Positions 36,292-45,553 of a stretch of DNA of 64,000 nt are shown here, piece after piece. The number at the start of each line of letters is the position of its first letter. The first letter of the stretch is position 1. The notes under the pieces were generated by a model. That model made no database searches and had not been told where the DNA came from. It was given only the letters and a program-made list of their open reading frames with translations. This DNA comes from Caldovatus sediminis (GTDB lineage Bacteria > Pseudomonadota > Alphaproteobacteria > Acetobacterales > Acetobacteraceae), in contig NZ_BMKS01000017.1 of the NCBI RefSeq assembly GCF_014644455.1, forward strand, positions 23,193-87,192, read 5' to 3'. The position numbers and the translations under genes are program-made.

Positions 36292-37635
36292 ATGAAGCAG
36301 AAGCGACAGATCGGCCGTCCGGAGCGCGGACTGCTCGAGCTCTACCAGGACGATCCGGAACGGGCGGACGCGCTGGTCTGGGGCCGCCGCGGCGCGCTCC
36401 GGGGCGCCGCCCTCGCCTCGATGGGGGCCGCGCTCGGCGCCGCGATCCCGTTCGCCGGGCGGATGCCGGAGGGGCTCCTGCCCGCCGCGCTCGCCCAGCC
36501 AGCCCCGTCGGGGGGCGGCGGCCAGGGCGGCCCGCAGATGATCCGGCTCGAGGGCAAGGAGCCCCTGATCCTGCAGGGCGAGCGGCCGCTGAACGCGGAG
36601 ACGCCCGAGACGCTGCTCGACGACGAGGTGACGCCGGCCTCGAAGATGTTCGTCCGCAACAACGGCCAGGTGCCGGAGGCGCCCCGCGACCCGCGGGCCT
36701 GGAAGATCCGCATCGACGGAGAGGTCAACCAGCCGCTCGAGATCACGGTCGGCGAGCTCGAGGGCGGGCGCTTCCCGCTGGTGACGCGCCGGCTGCAGCT
36801 CGAGTGCGGCGGCAACGGCCGCTCCTTCTTCTCGCCGCAGACCCGCGGCAACCAGTGGGGCAACGGCGCCGTCTCCTGCGGCGAGTGGACGGGGGTGCGG
36901 CTGCGCGACCTGCTGCAGGCCGCCGGCCTGAAGGAGAGCGGGAAGTTCACCGGGCACTTCGGCGCCGACCCCCACCTCTCGGGCGACCCGAACCGGCAGG
37001 CGATCAGCCGCGGCATGCGGATCGAGAAGGCGCTCGACGAGGACACGATCATCGCGATCCGGCTGAACGGAGAGCCGATCCCGCTGATCCACGGCGCCCC
37101 GGCGCGGCTGGTCACGCCTGGCTGGCCGGGCTCGCTGAGCCAGAAGTGGCTGACGCGCATCTGGATCCGCGACCGGCCCCACGACGGCCAGGGCATGGGC
37201 GGCACCTCCTACCGCGTGCCGGTGCAGCCGATCGTCCCGGGCAGCCGCAACGACGGGCGCGACTTCGTGGACCTCGAATCCATGCCGGTGCGCTCGGTCC
37301 TCACCAACATCGCGCACGGGACGCGCCTGCCGGCGGGCACGCGGAACCTGGACGTCCGCGGCTTCGCCTGGGCCGGAGACAAGACCGTGCGGGCGGTACA
37401 CGTCTCCGTGGACTACGGCGCGACCTGGCACGAGATGCGGGTGGCCGATCCCGCCAACCGTTACGCCTGGCAGCGCTGGAGCGGCCGCGTGAGCCTGCCG
37501 ACCGACGGCTACTACGAGATCTGGTATCGCGCGACCGACAGCGACGGGCGCATGCAGCCCCATGTGGCGGGGAACTGGAACCCGCAGGGCTACGGCGCCA
37601 ACCCGATCAGCCGCGCGGCGGTACTGGTCGGCTAG
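36292..37635 (+). CDS. SorA-type sulfite dehydrogenase, molybdopterin subunit
   Basis: A 447-residue periplasmic molybdoenzyme of the sulfite oxidase family. An N-terminal Tat-like signal (WGRRGALRGAALASMGAALG) is followed by the Moco domain with Cys172 in LQLECGGNGR, the cysteine that coordinates Mo. A C-terminal dimerisation domain contains GDKTVRAVHVSVDYGATWHE. It oxidises sulfite to sulfate and passes electrons to a c-type cytochrome, here encoded 22 bp downstream. It follows the ECF sigma/anti-sigma pair on the same strand, with GGGAGGAA as ribosome-binding site. Export through Tat with a bound cofactor fits the signal. Confidence 0.92.
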   Translation: MKQKRQIGRPERGLLELYQDDPERADALVWGRRGALRGAALASMGAALGAAIPFAGRMPEGLLPAALAQPAPSGGGGQGGPQMIRLEGKEPLILQGERPLNAETPETLLDDEVTPASKMFVRNNGQVPEAPRDPRAWKIRIDGEVNQPLEITVGELEGGRFPLVTRRLQLECGGNGRSFFSPQTRGNQWGNGAVSCGEWTGVRLRDLLQAAGLKESGKFTGHFGADPHLSGDPNRQAISRGMRIEKALDEDTIIAIRLNGEPIPLIHGAPARLVTPGWPGSLSQKWLTRIWIRDRPHDGQGMGGTSYRVPVQPIVPGSRNDGRDFVDLESMPVRSVLTNIAHGTRLPAGTRNLDVRGFAWAGDKTVRAVHVSVDYGATWHEMRVADPANRYAWQRWSGRVSLPTDGYYEIWYRATDSDGRMQPHVAGNWNPQGYGANPISRAAVLVG

Positions 37636-37657
37636 GCCACGGCGCGGCGTGCCGGCG

Positions 37658-38140
37658 ATGACGCTGACGAGGGCCCTGGTCGTCTGCCTGATCCTGACCG
37701 TCGTCGTGCTGTTCGGCCAGAAGCACGGCCTCTGGGGCGTGCGGGAGGCGGCGCGGCCGCCGCCCCCGACGCCGGCCGCCATCGCGTTCCAGCGCGCGCA
37801 GCAGGAGGCGGCGGCGCGCGAGGCCGCGGCGCGGGAGGAAGCCGCCCGCCTCGCCGCGGTGGCGCAGCCGGAGGAGACGCCCGACGTGCTGCCGCCCGGC
37901 GAGGGGCGCGAGGAGACCTTCGCCGCCTGCACCGCCTGCCACAGCACCGCGGTCATCCGCCGCTCGCGTCTCAGCCGCGAGCGATGGGACGAGCTGATCG
38001 ACTGGATGGTCGAGCGGCAGGGGATGAACCCGCTGGATGCCGAGCATCGGCGGCTGATCGTGGACTACCTCGCGACGGCCTTCCCCGAAGCGCCGCCCGC
38101 CGCCGGCCGGCGCGCGGTCAGCCCCTTCCTCACCGACTGA
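37658..38140 (+). CDS. membrane-anchored monohaem cytochrome c, sulfite dehydrogenase partner
   Basis: A 160-residue protein with an uncleaved N-terminal helix (LTRALVVCLILTVVVLFG, residues 3-20). A charged Ala/Glu spacer (about 40-80) follows, then one haem-c site C91-T-A-C94-H95. M117 or M123 is a possible distal ligand. Its size and place after the SorA-type gene match the cytochrome subunit (SorB) that receives electrons from the Mo site. ATG 37658 is used, with an in-frame GTG 9 bp upstream. It is the last gene of the operon; the IS3 remnant begins about 300 bp further on. Confidence 0.88.
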   Translation: MTLTRALVVCLILTVVVLFGQKHGLWGVREAARPPPPTPAAIAFQRAQQEAAAREAAAREEAARLAAVAQPEETPDVLPPGEGREETFAACTACHSTAVIRRSRLSRERWDELIDWMVERQGMNPLDAEHRRLIVDYLATAFPEAPPAAGRRAVSPFLTD

Positions 38141-38453
38141 GCGGGGGGCGCGCGGCGCGTGGTTTCGCTGTCGCCTGCGCGGCCCGCCTCAGGGCCGGCG
38201 CCTGAGCATGGTGGCGGCGGAGCCGGCGCGGCACCGGCTGCGCAGGACCTCGCCCGTCGGTGCGGCCGGAGTGCAGGTCGCCGCCGCACCGGAGCGGCGC
38301 CGGTCCCCGTGCGCGCGGCGGCCGGCTGCCCTTGCGGCGCATTGCGCCCAACCCTAGGGCCGATCGCCGACGGCCGGAAACCGCCGGGAGCGTGAATCGG
38401 CTCGGCCGACGACGAGCAGGAGCCGTTGCAGCGGGCACGGCGAGGCGAAAACG
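38141..38453. other. 313-bp gap after the sulfite operon
   Basis: No gene, RNA or strong terminator is seen. Composition is G+C-rich. Frames that cross it lack codon patterns of real genes. The right part (about 38340-38453) is slightly richer in A and may already belong to the eroded IS element that is recognisable from 38454. Confidence 0.4.
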
Positions 38454-38761
38454 GCTCTGGCCGAGGCGGGCATCGGGCCCTCGGTTGGCAGCGTCGGCGA
38501 CAGCTACGACGATGCGCCGGCCGAGAGCGCCATCGGCCTGTTCAGATCGAGCTCATCCGCCGCCGCTGCTGGCGTGGGTTGGAGGCCGTGGAGTTCGCCA
38601 CCCTGGAATGGGTGGACCGGTTCAACAACCGCCGCCTCCACGAGCCGATCGTCAACATCCCTGCCGCCGAGGCGGAGGCGCGCCACCATACCCCACAGGA
38701 GCCCACACCCCTGGCGGCGGAACCCACGCCAAACAGCCTCCGGCAAACCCGCCGCGGTTCA
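38454..38761 (+). mobile_element. IS3-family transposase C-terminal remnant with right end
   Basis: The fragment encodes ALAEAGIGPSVGSVGDSYDD then PAESAIGLF, the end of the integrase core of an IS3-type OrfB. After a one-base deletion (near 38549) it resumes in another frame with ELIRRRCWRGLEAVEF and FATLEWVDRFNNRRLHEPI. It ends at 38735-38761 in a sequence whose complement starts TGAACCGCGGCGGGTTTGC, the typical IS3-group terminal repeat. The 5' two thirds of the element are gone. It sits 95 bp from the end of addA. Confidence 0.8.
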
Positions 38762-38855
38762 CCATTCGCCTCCGCCAACGCCTTGCTCTACGCCGCCTCC
38801 ACCATCGTCCTTCTGCGTCGCGTCGCACGTTCCGCATGAGATTCGAGACAGACCC

Positions 38856-41800
38856 TCAGGACGGCGGGTAGCGGTCGAGCAGCTCGCCCGGCAGGGGCAT
38901 CAGCCGCGCGCCATAGGTCCAGACCAGGGCGCACTCCACCGCGCGGCCGGGGAAGGCCGCCTGGAGCACCGCGCGGTAGGCGGCCATCTGGCGCAGGTAG
39001 AGCGGCGGCACGTCCTCGGCCCGCGCCGGCGGCGGGCGGTTGGTCTTGTAGTCGAGCACCAGCACCCGGCCCGGCGTCACCACCAGGCGGTCCACCTGGC
39101 CGGCGATCAGCCGCCCGCCGACGCGGCCGGCGATCGGCGCCTCGGCGAGGCTGCCGGGGCCGAAGGCGACGGCGATCTCGCTCCGGCGCAGCAGGGCGAG
39201 CACCTCCTCCAGCGTCTCGCGCTGCTCCTCCGCGCTCAGCCCGTGGCCGGGGCGGGCGAGGAACTTGCGCGCGGCGGCCGCCCGCTCGGCCGGCGGGTGG
39301 TCCGGCAGGTGCTGCAGCAGGGCGTGGACGAGCTGGCCGCGGCGGAAGCGCCGCCCGGCGGGGTCGGCCTGGCCGCGCGGCGCGGCGGCCGGCATCTCGC
39401 GCTCGCCCGGCGGCGCCGAGGGGGCGATCGCCGCCTCGGCGGCCTCGGGCGGGGCGGGGCGGTGGGCCCAGTCCGGCAGGGGCGTTGTCGCGGCCTCTCC
39501 GGCCGCGACCGGGCGCCGGCGATCGAAGGGCGGGACGGTCTGCGGGGAGTCGCAGCGCAGGAGCCGGTCGCCCGCGAAGCCGCAATCCTGCGGCGCGCCG
39601 AAGGCGGCCGGGTCGAAGGGCAGCTCCGCCGCGCCCTCCAGCCGGCGGAAGCCCGCGGCGATCAGGTCGTACCAGCAGCCGGCGGGGCGCTTCTTCCTCT
39701 GCCAGCCGCAGACCAGCAGCCGGTCCTCGGCGCGGGTGAGGGCGACGTAGAGCAGCCGGTGCTCCTCCTCGGCGCGCTTGCGCTTCTCGGCCTCGAGCAG
39801 CGCGGCGTAGGCGGGGGCGTGGTGCTCCCTGCGCGGCGCCCAGAGCGGCAGGCCGTCCGCGGTCCAGCGCACGGCGCGGTCCTCCCGGCCGGTGCCGACC
39901 GTGTCGGGCAGGATGACGACCGGCGCCTCCAGCCCCTTGGCGCCGTGCACGGTCATGATGCGCACGGCGTCGGCGGCGGACTCCGCCTCGCGCTTCACCT
40001 CCGCGCCGCCCTGGCGGAGCCAGTGGACGAAGCCCTGCAGGCTCGGCGGGTGGGCGCGCTCGTAGGCGAGGGCGGCGTTGAGGAACTCGTCCACCGGGTC
40101 CGCCGCGTCCGGGCCGAGGCGGGCGAGGAGCTTCACGCGCCCGCGGTGCTCGCCGAGCACCTCGGCGAACAGGGCGTGCGGGGTGATCAGGTCGGCGCGC
40201 GCCATGAGCCGCGCGATCCACTCCGCCGCGGCGGCGAGGCGCGGCTCTTCCGCGGAGCCGCGATGCGCGCGCAGCGCCTCCCACAGCGAGCCGGGGCGGT
40301 CGTGGGCGAGGGCGAAGAGCTCGTCCTCGGTGAGGCCGACCAGCGGGCTCTTGAGCAGCGCGGCGAGCTGCAGGTCGTCCTCCGGCAGCAGCAGCACGTC
40401 GGCGAGCGCGAGCAGGTCCTGCACCGCGATCTGCTCGACGAGCGCGATGCGGTCGGGGCCGCCGACGGGGACGCCGCGCTCCTTCAGCGCGCGGACGAGG
40501 CGCGGGACGAAGCCGCCGGTGCGGCGGCGGACCAGGACGAGGATGTCGCCCGGGCGCATCGCCCGGCCGCGGGCGGGCAGCGGCTCGCCCTCGCGCAGCC
40601 AGGTCGCGATGCGGGCGGCGAGGGCCTCGGCGAGCAGCGCCTCGGGGCCGGCGGCGTGGCGCGGCGGCTCGTCCGGCACCTCCCAGGGCGGGGGGTCCTC
40701 GACCTCGCCGGCCTCCAGCATCGGCCAGAGCTCGACGGCGCCGGCCTGGCCGACGCGGTCGGGGCGGTGGCTCAGGCGCTCGCCCTCGCCGACCACGCCG
40801 TCGCGCGCCTCGCCCTCGGCGAAGACGGCGTCCACCAGCGCGAGCACCGGGGCGGTGGAGCGGAAGGAGACGTTGAGCTGCACCTCGCGCAGCTCCCCGC
40901 CGAGGGCGGCGCAGGCGCGGCCGAAATGCGCGCGCCAGGTGGCGAAGCCGGTCGCGTCGGCGCCCTGGAAGCCGTAGATGGACTGCTTCACGTCGCCGAC
41001 CGCGAAGACGGTGCGCGGGCGGGGCGCCGGCGGATCGGCGGCGTCGCCGTCGCGGCGCCCGGGCGCGCCGCCGGCGAGGGGGCGCGCGCCCTCGCCGGCG
41101 AAGAACTCCTCGGTCAGCGCGGCGGCGATGCCCCACTGCGCCGGGTTGGAGTCCTGCGCCTCGTCCAGCAGCACGTGGTCGAGGCCGCCGTCGAGCTTGA
41201 ACAGCACCCAGGCGCTGCCGGGGTCGCGCAGCACCGCCTCGGCGCGGGCGATCAGGTCGTCGTAGTCGAGCAGGCCGCGGTGGCGCTTGCGCGCCTCGTA
41301 GCCCTCGAGGACGGGCTGGGCGAGGCCGAGCAGGGCGGAGGTGGCGGCGAGCAGCCGGCAGGCGCGGCGGCTGGCCTCGACCGCGAGAATGCGCTGCGCC
41401 TCGGCCTGCATCGCGGCGACGATCTCGGCGTGGCGCGCGCCGACCTGCCTCGTGCAGAGCGTCGCGCGCGGCGTCCCGTCCTGGGTGAGGAAGATCGCGC
41501 ACCACTCGTCCCAGCGCGCGGCGCGCTGCTCGCGGGGCAGTTCCAGCCAGGCGAGCATCCGCTCCGCCCGGGCGCGGTCATTGTCGTTGCGGCTCGCCTG
41601 CTTGAGGCGGGCGGCGGCGAGCAGCGCCGCGTCGTCGCTGGCGCAGGCGGCGGCGACCAGCGCCCGCTCGTCGGCGGCGTCGGCGAGGCCGAGGTGGCGG
41701 GCGAGCGCGGCGCGCAGGCCGGGGAGGCCCTTCGTGCGGCTCAACGCCGTGGCCAGCCGGCCGCGCTCGCCGGCGAGCGCCGCGACCAGCTTCGAGAAGT

Positions 41801-42368
41801 CGTCCGGCGGTACCAGCTCCGCCAGCGCCGCCAGCGCCTCGGCCTGCGCGCCGGGCGCGGCGAGCACCGCCTCGCGCGCCTCGGCGAGCAGGGCGCGGGC
41901 GTCGGCCTCCTCGACGACGCCGAATTGCGGCGTCAGCCCGGCCTCCAGCGGGAAGGCGCGCAGCAGGGACTGGCAGAAGGCGTGGATGGTCGAGATGCGC
42001 ATCCCGCCCGGCAGCTCCAGCACCCGCGCGAACAGCTCGCGGGCGTGGCGCAGGCGGCGCGCGTCGGGCGCGGCGCCGGTCAGCGCCGCGAGGTGGCGGG
42101 CGAGCGTCCCGTCGTCGGCCACGGCCCACTCGCCGAGGCGCTTGGCGAGGCGCGTCGCCATCTCCGCCGCCGCCGCCTTGGTGAAGGTGAGGCAGAGGAT
42201 GCGGTTCGGCGGCTGGTCCTGCTCCAGCAGCAGGCGCAGCACGCGGTCGGTCAGCACCTTGGTCTTGCCCGAGCCGGCGGAGGCGCCGACCCAGGCGGAG
42301 ACGGCGGGATCGGAGGCGCGCGCCTGGGCGATCTCCGCCTGCTGGCGGGGGCTGATGTCGGCGGTCAT
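38856..42368 (-). CDS. addA: double-strand break repair helicase/nuclease AddA
   Basis: A 1170-residue UvrD-type helicase with a C-terminal RecB-like nuclease, which with AddB forms the alphaproteobacterial RecBCD substitute for end resection. Walker A is GASAGSGKTKVL near the N-terminus, preceded by the Q-motif region QQAEIAQARASDP. Later helicase motifs include LLDEAQDSNPAQW and VMTVHGAKGLEAPVV-type sequence (IMTVHGAKGLEAPVVIL). The nuclease block is VLVLDYKTNR. The start at ATG 42368 overlaps the addB stop as ATGA. In related genomes a thioredoxin gene often follows addA; here an IS3 remnant does. Confidence 0.95.
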   Translation of the reverse strand: MTADISPRQQAEIAQARASDPAVSAWVGASAGSGKTKVLTDRVLRLLLEQDQPPNRILCLTFTKAAAAEMATRLAKRLGEWAVADDGTLARHLAALTGAAPDARRLRHARELFARVLELPGGMRISTIHAFCQSLLRAFPLEAGLTPQFGVVEEADARALLAEAREAVLAAPGAQAEALAALAELVPPDDFSKLVAALAGERGRLATALSRTKGLPGLRAALARHLGLADAADERALVAAACASDDAALLAAARLKQASRNDNDRARAERMLAWLELPREQRAARWDEWCAIFLTQDGTPRATLCTRQVGARHAEIVAAMQAEAQRILAVEASRRACRLLAATSALLGLAQPVLEGYEARKRHRGLLDYDDLIARAEAVLRDPGSAWVLFKLDGGLDHVLLDEAQDSNPAQWGIAAALTEEFFAGEGARPLAGGAPGRRDGDAADPPAPRPRTVFAVGDVKQSIYGFQGADATGFATWRAHFGRACAALGGELREVQLNVSFRSTAPVLALVDAVFAEGEARDGVVGEGERLSHRPDRVGQAGAVELWPMLEAGEVEDPPPWEVPDEPPRHAAGPEALLAEALAARIATWLREGEPLPARGRAMRPGDILVLVRRRTGGFVPRLVRALKERGVPVGGPDRIALVEQIAVQDLLALADVLLLPEDDLQLAALLKSPLVGLTEDELFALAHDRPGSLWEALRAHRGSAEEPRLAAAAEWIARLMARADLITPHALFAEVLGEHRGRVKLLARLGPDAADPVDEFLNAALAYERAHPPSLQGFVHWLRQGGAEVKREAESAADAVRIMTVHGAKGLEAPVVILPDTVGTGREDRAVRWTADGLPLWAPRREHHAPAYAALLEAEKRKRAEEEHRLLYVALTRAEDRLLVCGWQRKKRPAGCWYDLIAAGFRRLEGAAELPFDPAAFGAPQDCGFAGDRLLRCDSPQTVPPFDRRRPVAAGEAATTPLPDWAHRPAPPEAAEAAIAPSAPPGEREMPAAAPRGQADPAGRRFRRGQLVHALLQHLPDHPPAERAAAARKFLARPGHGLSAEEQRETLEEVLALLRRSEIAVAFGPGSLAEAPIAGRVGGRLIAGQVDRLVVTPGRVLVLDYKTNRPPPARAEDVPPLYLRQMAAYRAVLQAAFPGRAVECALVWTYGARLMPLPGELLDRYPPS

Positions 42369-45300
42369 GGCGCGCCGCCGCTCCCCTCGGCGCCGGCGTC
42401 CTCGGCGCCGGCCCATTCGGCGACGCGGGCGAGGTGGTCGTAGTCGCCGGAACGCGACGGGCGCCCGGGATGCGGGTGCGAGGGAAAGGTGGTGTCCCCG
42501 CGCAGCAGGAAGCGCTCGGCGAGGGCGGCGGCGGCGGCGAGGCTGCGCTCGGCGAGCTCCTCCACCTCCGCCGCGCCGGCGCGCACGCCCTGCACCTCGC
42601 CGGCATCCGGCCCGCCGGAGACGCGCCAGTACTCGAGCCGCTCGACCGGCCGCGGCGGCAGGCCGCGGAAGGCGCCCCGCAGCGCCATCGCCGCCTCGAG
42701 CGGGAGCTGCGGCTGCGAGCCGTCCTCGACGGCGGCGGCCTTCGGCAGCTTGCCGGTCTTGTAGTCCACGACGGCGAGGCGGCCGTCGGCCTGCTCGTCA
42801 ATGCGGTCGGCGCGGGCGATCAGGGTCACCGCGCGGTCGCCGCGGCGGGCGAGGGCGAGGCGCCCCTCGGCCTCGACCAGGCTGCGGCGGATGGCGTTGG
42901 CGGCGCGGCGCGGCGCCTCCTGCGCCACCACGAAGTCGCCGATGCGGGCGAGGCGCGGGCGCCAGAAGGCGGCGAGGGAGGGCGGCGCGCCGGCCTGCGC
43001 CAGCGCCGCCTCCGCGGCCTCCGCGAACCACTGCCGCGCGGCGGCCTCGCCCGGCCAGGCGCGGGCGTCGTCGAGGCGGCGGATGAAGCGCGCGAGCGCG
43101 GCGTGGACCAGCGTGCCGTACTCGGCGCGGCCGACATCGGCATCGAGCGGGTCGAGCGGGAACAGCTTCAGCACGCGCCTGGCGTAGATCGCGTAGGGGT
43201 CGGCGAGCAGCGTCGCGACGTCCGACAGCGAGAGCTCCTCGGGCCGCGCGGCGAGGGGCGGCCTCGGCGCCGGCCGTTCGCAGGGCGCGACCCGCGCCGG
43301 CTGGTCGAGCCGCGCCGCCCAGGCGGCGGCGGGCGAGGCGGGGAGGGCAAGCCCGCCCTGGCCGGCGAGGAAGGTCTCGATGCGGGTGAGCCAGCGCGCC
43401 GGCACGGTCGGGCTGCCGCCGCGCTTGGCGGCGCGGGTCAGCACGGCGGTCGGCGCGGCGCAGGCGGTGAGGAGGAAGTCGGCGCAGACGCGGCCGATGC
43501 GGGCCTCCGGCTCCGGCAGGCCGAACGCCTTGCGCATCGGCCGGCTCATCCAGGGGCCGGGGTCGGTGGCGAGCGGCCAGACGCTCTCGTCGAGCGCGCC
43601 GAGCACGACGCGGTCGAAGGAGAGGAGGCGGGCCTCGAGCAGGCCGAGGATCTCGACGCGCGGATGCGGGCCGCCGTCGCGCCCCTTGCTGGCGCGCACC
43701 GACCGCGCGGCGACGCCGGCGAGCGCGGCGTCGAAGAGGGCGGGATAGGCGGAGGGCGCGATCGGCGGCAGCTCGGCGAAGGCCGGGGCGAGGGCGGCGA
43801 GGTGGCAGGCGAGCGGCTCGCCCTCCTCGCCGGCGTAGAGGCGCAGGCCGCCCGGTTCGGTCTCGGTCGCCGCCAGCGCCTCGGCGGCGGCGAGGTGGGC
43901 GGCGAGGAGGTCGCCGGGCGGGCGCGCCGGCGCGTCCTCGAGCGCGGTGAAGCCGCCGAGGGCGCGGGCGAGGGCCTCGAGCAGGGCGTTGGCCTGGGCC
44001 AGGGCCTCGGCGTCGCGCTCGCCGCGGAGGACGGCGGAGGTGGCGTCGCGCAGGCCCTCGACCCCCGGCGCCGGGCGCGGGCCGCGCAGGACGCGGCGCT
44101 CCAGGAGCCGCGCCGCGGCGAGCCAGGCGCCGCGCTCCATGCCGCCGGCGCAGAGCGGATGCTTGAGCACGGAGAGCAGCGGCACCGGCGCGAAGCGCTC
44201 CGCGACCATGCGCGCCACCAGGCGGAGGAAGGCGCCGGCGGGGGTCTCGGACAGCGGCTCGCCGGCGGAATCGTCGGCGACGATGCCGTGGCGGGCGAGC
44301 TCGGCGGAGACGCGGCGGGCGAGGTCGCGGTCCGGCGTGACCAGGGCGGCGCGGGCGCGCGGGTCCTCCAGCGCCTCGCGCAGCAGCAGGGCGATCGCCA
44401 CCGCCTCCTGCTGCGCGTCCGGGGCGGTGAGCAGCGAGAGGCCGTCGAGGCCGGGGCGCCAGTGGTCCGGCTCGCGCCGCGTCCAGGCGCTCATGCCCTC
44501 GGGGGGGCGCAGCGCCATGCCGAACAGCTCGGCGCGCCGCTCGGGCGCGGCGCGGTGCGAGACGCGCTCGCAGCCGGGCCAGGTGCGGATGCGGTCCTGC
44601 TCCGCGGCGAGGTCCTCGAGCAGCCGCGCCTGGGAGCAGAAGGGGTGGGTGGGGGCGTTCTTGATCGCGTCCCACACCTCGCCCCGGGTGCGCCGGTCCA
44701 CGCCGTGCAGCACCACCGCGCCGCGCGGCAGCTGCGCCACCACCTCGAGCAGCGCCGCCGCCGCCGGGATGGTGCCGCCGACGCCGATGCCGGCGGCGAT
44801 GACCCAGTGCGCCGGCGGGTCGCGCTCCCACGCCTCGGCCTGGGCCTGCAGCGCCTTGACGCGGCGCACGCCGACGTCGAGCAGGCCCTGCTCGCGCAGC
44901 CACGCGTTCCACTGCGCGACGACGCCGCGCAGGAAGGTCAGGGTGATCTGCCAGTGGCGCGCGTGCTCCTCCGGCACGAGCCTGGCGAGCCGGTCGAGCC
45001 AGCGGTCGGCGAACAGCTCCGGCGAGACGGTGGCGAGCATGCCGAGGTCGCGCTCCTCCAGCGCGATCTCGTCGAGCAGGGTGGCGAGGGCGCCGGCGAG
45101 GCCCCAGGCCTGTTCCGGCGTCGCCGGGCCGCCGTGGCGCTGCGGCAGGCGCATCACGAATCCGGTCAGCACCGACTGGCGCCGCAGCGGCTCCACCGCC
45201 GGCGGCAGGTCGAGCAGGACGGGGAGCGCCAGCTCGTCCGCGTCCTCCGTGGAGAGGCCGGCGAGGGCGCGCATGCGCGGCAGCAGCATCGCCCGGTCCG

Positions 45301-45553
45301 CATCCTCCGGCCGGCCGGGGCCGCCCGCGCCGCGCGCGGGCTGCGCCACGGCGAGGCGCAGGAACGCCTCGCGCAGCGCGCGGGCGGAGCGGCGGGTGGG
45401 GAGGAGGAGGGTCGCGCGCGACAGGGCCTCCGGGTCGGCGCGCCCCGCGCCCCCGTCGTCCCCGTGCAGAAGCAGCACGCCGGCGGCGAGGCAGTCGAGG
45501 AAGGGGAGATGCGCGGGGATGTCGAAGAGGCGCATCGCCTCCGGCCGCGCCAT
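42365..45553 (-). CDS. addB: double-strand break repair protein AddB
   Basis: A 1062-residue partner of AddA. It has a large inactivated-helicase N-terminal part (TLLLPTRRSARALREAFL, LPRGAVVLHGVDRRT) and a C-terminal PD-(D/E)xK nuclease with the block LAVVDYKTGKLPKA. AddB cuts the 5' strand and recognises the regulatory hotspot sequence. ATG 45553 is used; it overlaps the stop of the upstream nucleotidyltransferase gene (ATGA). Further in-frame ATGs at 45535 and nearby would shorten the protein by a few residues. Confidence 0.94.
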   Translation of the reverse strand: MARPEAMRLFDIPAHLPFLDCLAAGVLLLHGDDGGAGRADPEALSRATLLLPTRRSARALREAFLRLAVAQPARGAGGPGRPEDADRAMLLPRMRALAGLSTEDADELALPVLLDLPPAVEPLRRQSVLTGFVMRLPQRHGGPATPEQAWGLAGALATLLDEIALEERDLGMLATVSPELFADRWLDRLARLVPEEHARHWQITLTFLRGVVAQWNAWLREQGLLDVGVRRVKALQAQAEAWERDPPAHWVIAAGIGVGGTIPAAAALLEVVAQLPRGAVVLHGVDRRTRGEVWDAIKNAPTHPFCSQARLLEDLAAEQDRIRTWPGCERVSHRAAPERRAELFGMALRPPEGMSAWTRREPDHWRPGLDGLSLLTAPDAQQEAVAIALLLREALEDPRARAALVTPDRDLARRVSAELARHGIVADDSAGEPLSETPAGAFLRLVARMVAERFAPVPLLSVLKHPLCAGGMERGAWLAAARLLERRVLRGPRPAPGVEGLRDATSAVLRGERDAEALAQANALLEALARALGGFTALEDAPARPPGDLLAAHLAAAEALAATETEPGGLRLYAGEEGEPLACHLAALAPAFAELPPIAPSAYPALFDAALAGVAARSVRASKGRDGGPHPRVEILGLLEARLLSFDRVVLGALDESVWPLATDPGPWMSRPMRKAFGLPEPEARIGRVCADFLLTACAAPTAVLTRAAKRGGSPTVPARWLTRIETFLAGQGGLALPASPAAAWAARLDQPARVAPCERPAPRPPLAARPEELSLSDVATLLADPYAIYARRVLKLFPLDPLDADVGRAEYGTLVHAALARFIRRLDDARAWPGEAAARQWFAEAAEAALAQAGAPPSLAAFWRPRLARIGDFVVAQEAPRRAANAIRRSLVEAEGRLALARRGDRAVTLIARADRIDEQADGRLAVVDYKTGKLPKAAAVEDGSQPQLPLEAAMALRGAFRGLPPRPVERLEYWRVSGGPDAGEVQGVRAGAAEVEELAERSLAAAAALAERFLLRGDTTFPSHPHPGRPSRSGDYDHLARVAEWAGAEDAGAEGSGGAP

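Noticed and set aside
38574..42443. 1289-codon open frame on the plus strand
   Set aside because: It is the antisense of addA with low-complexity Arg/Gly/Ala sequence. The recognisable helicase and nuclease motifs are all on the other strand.
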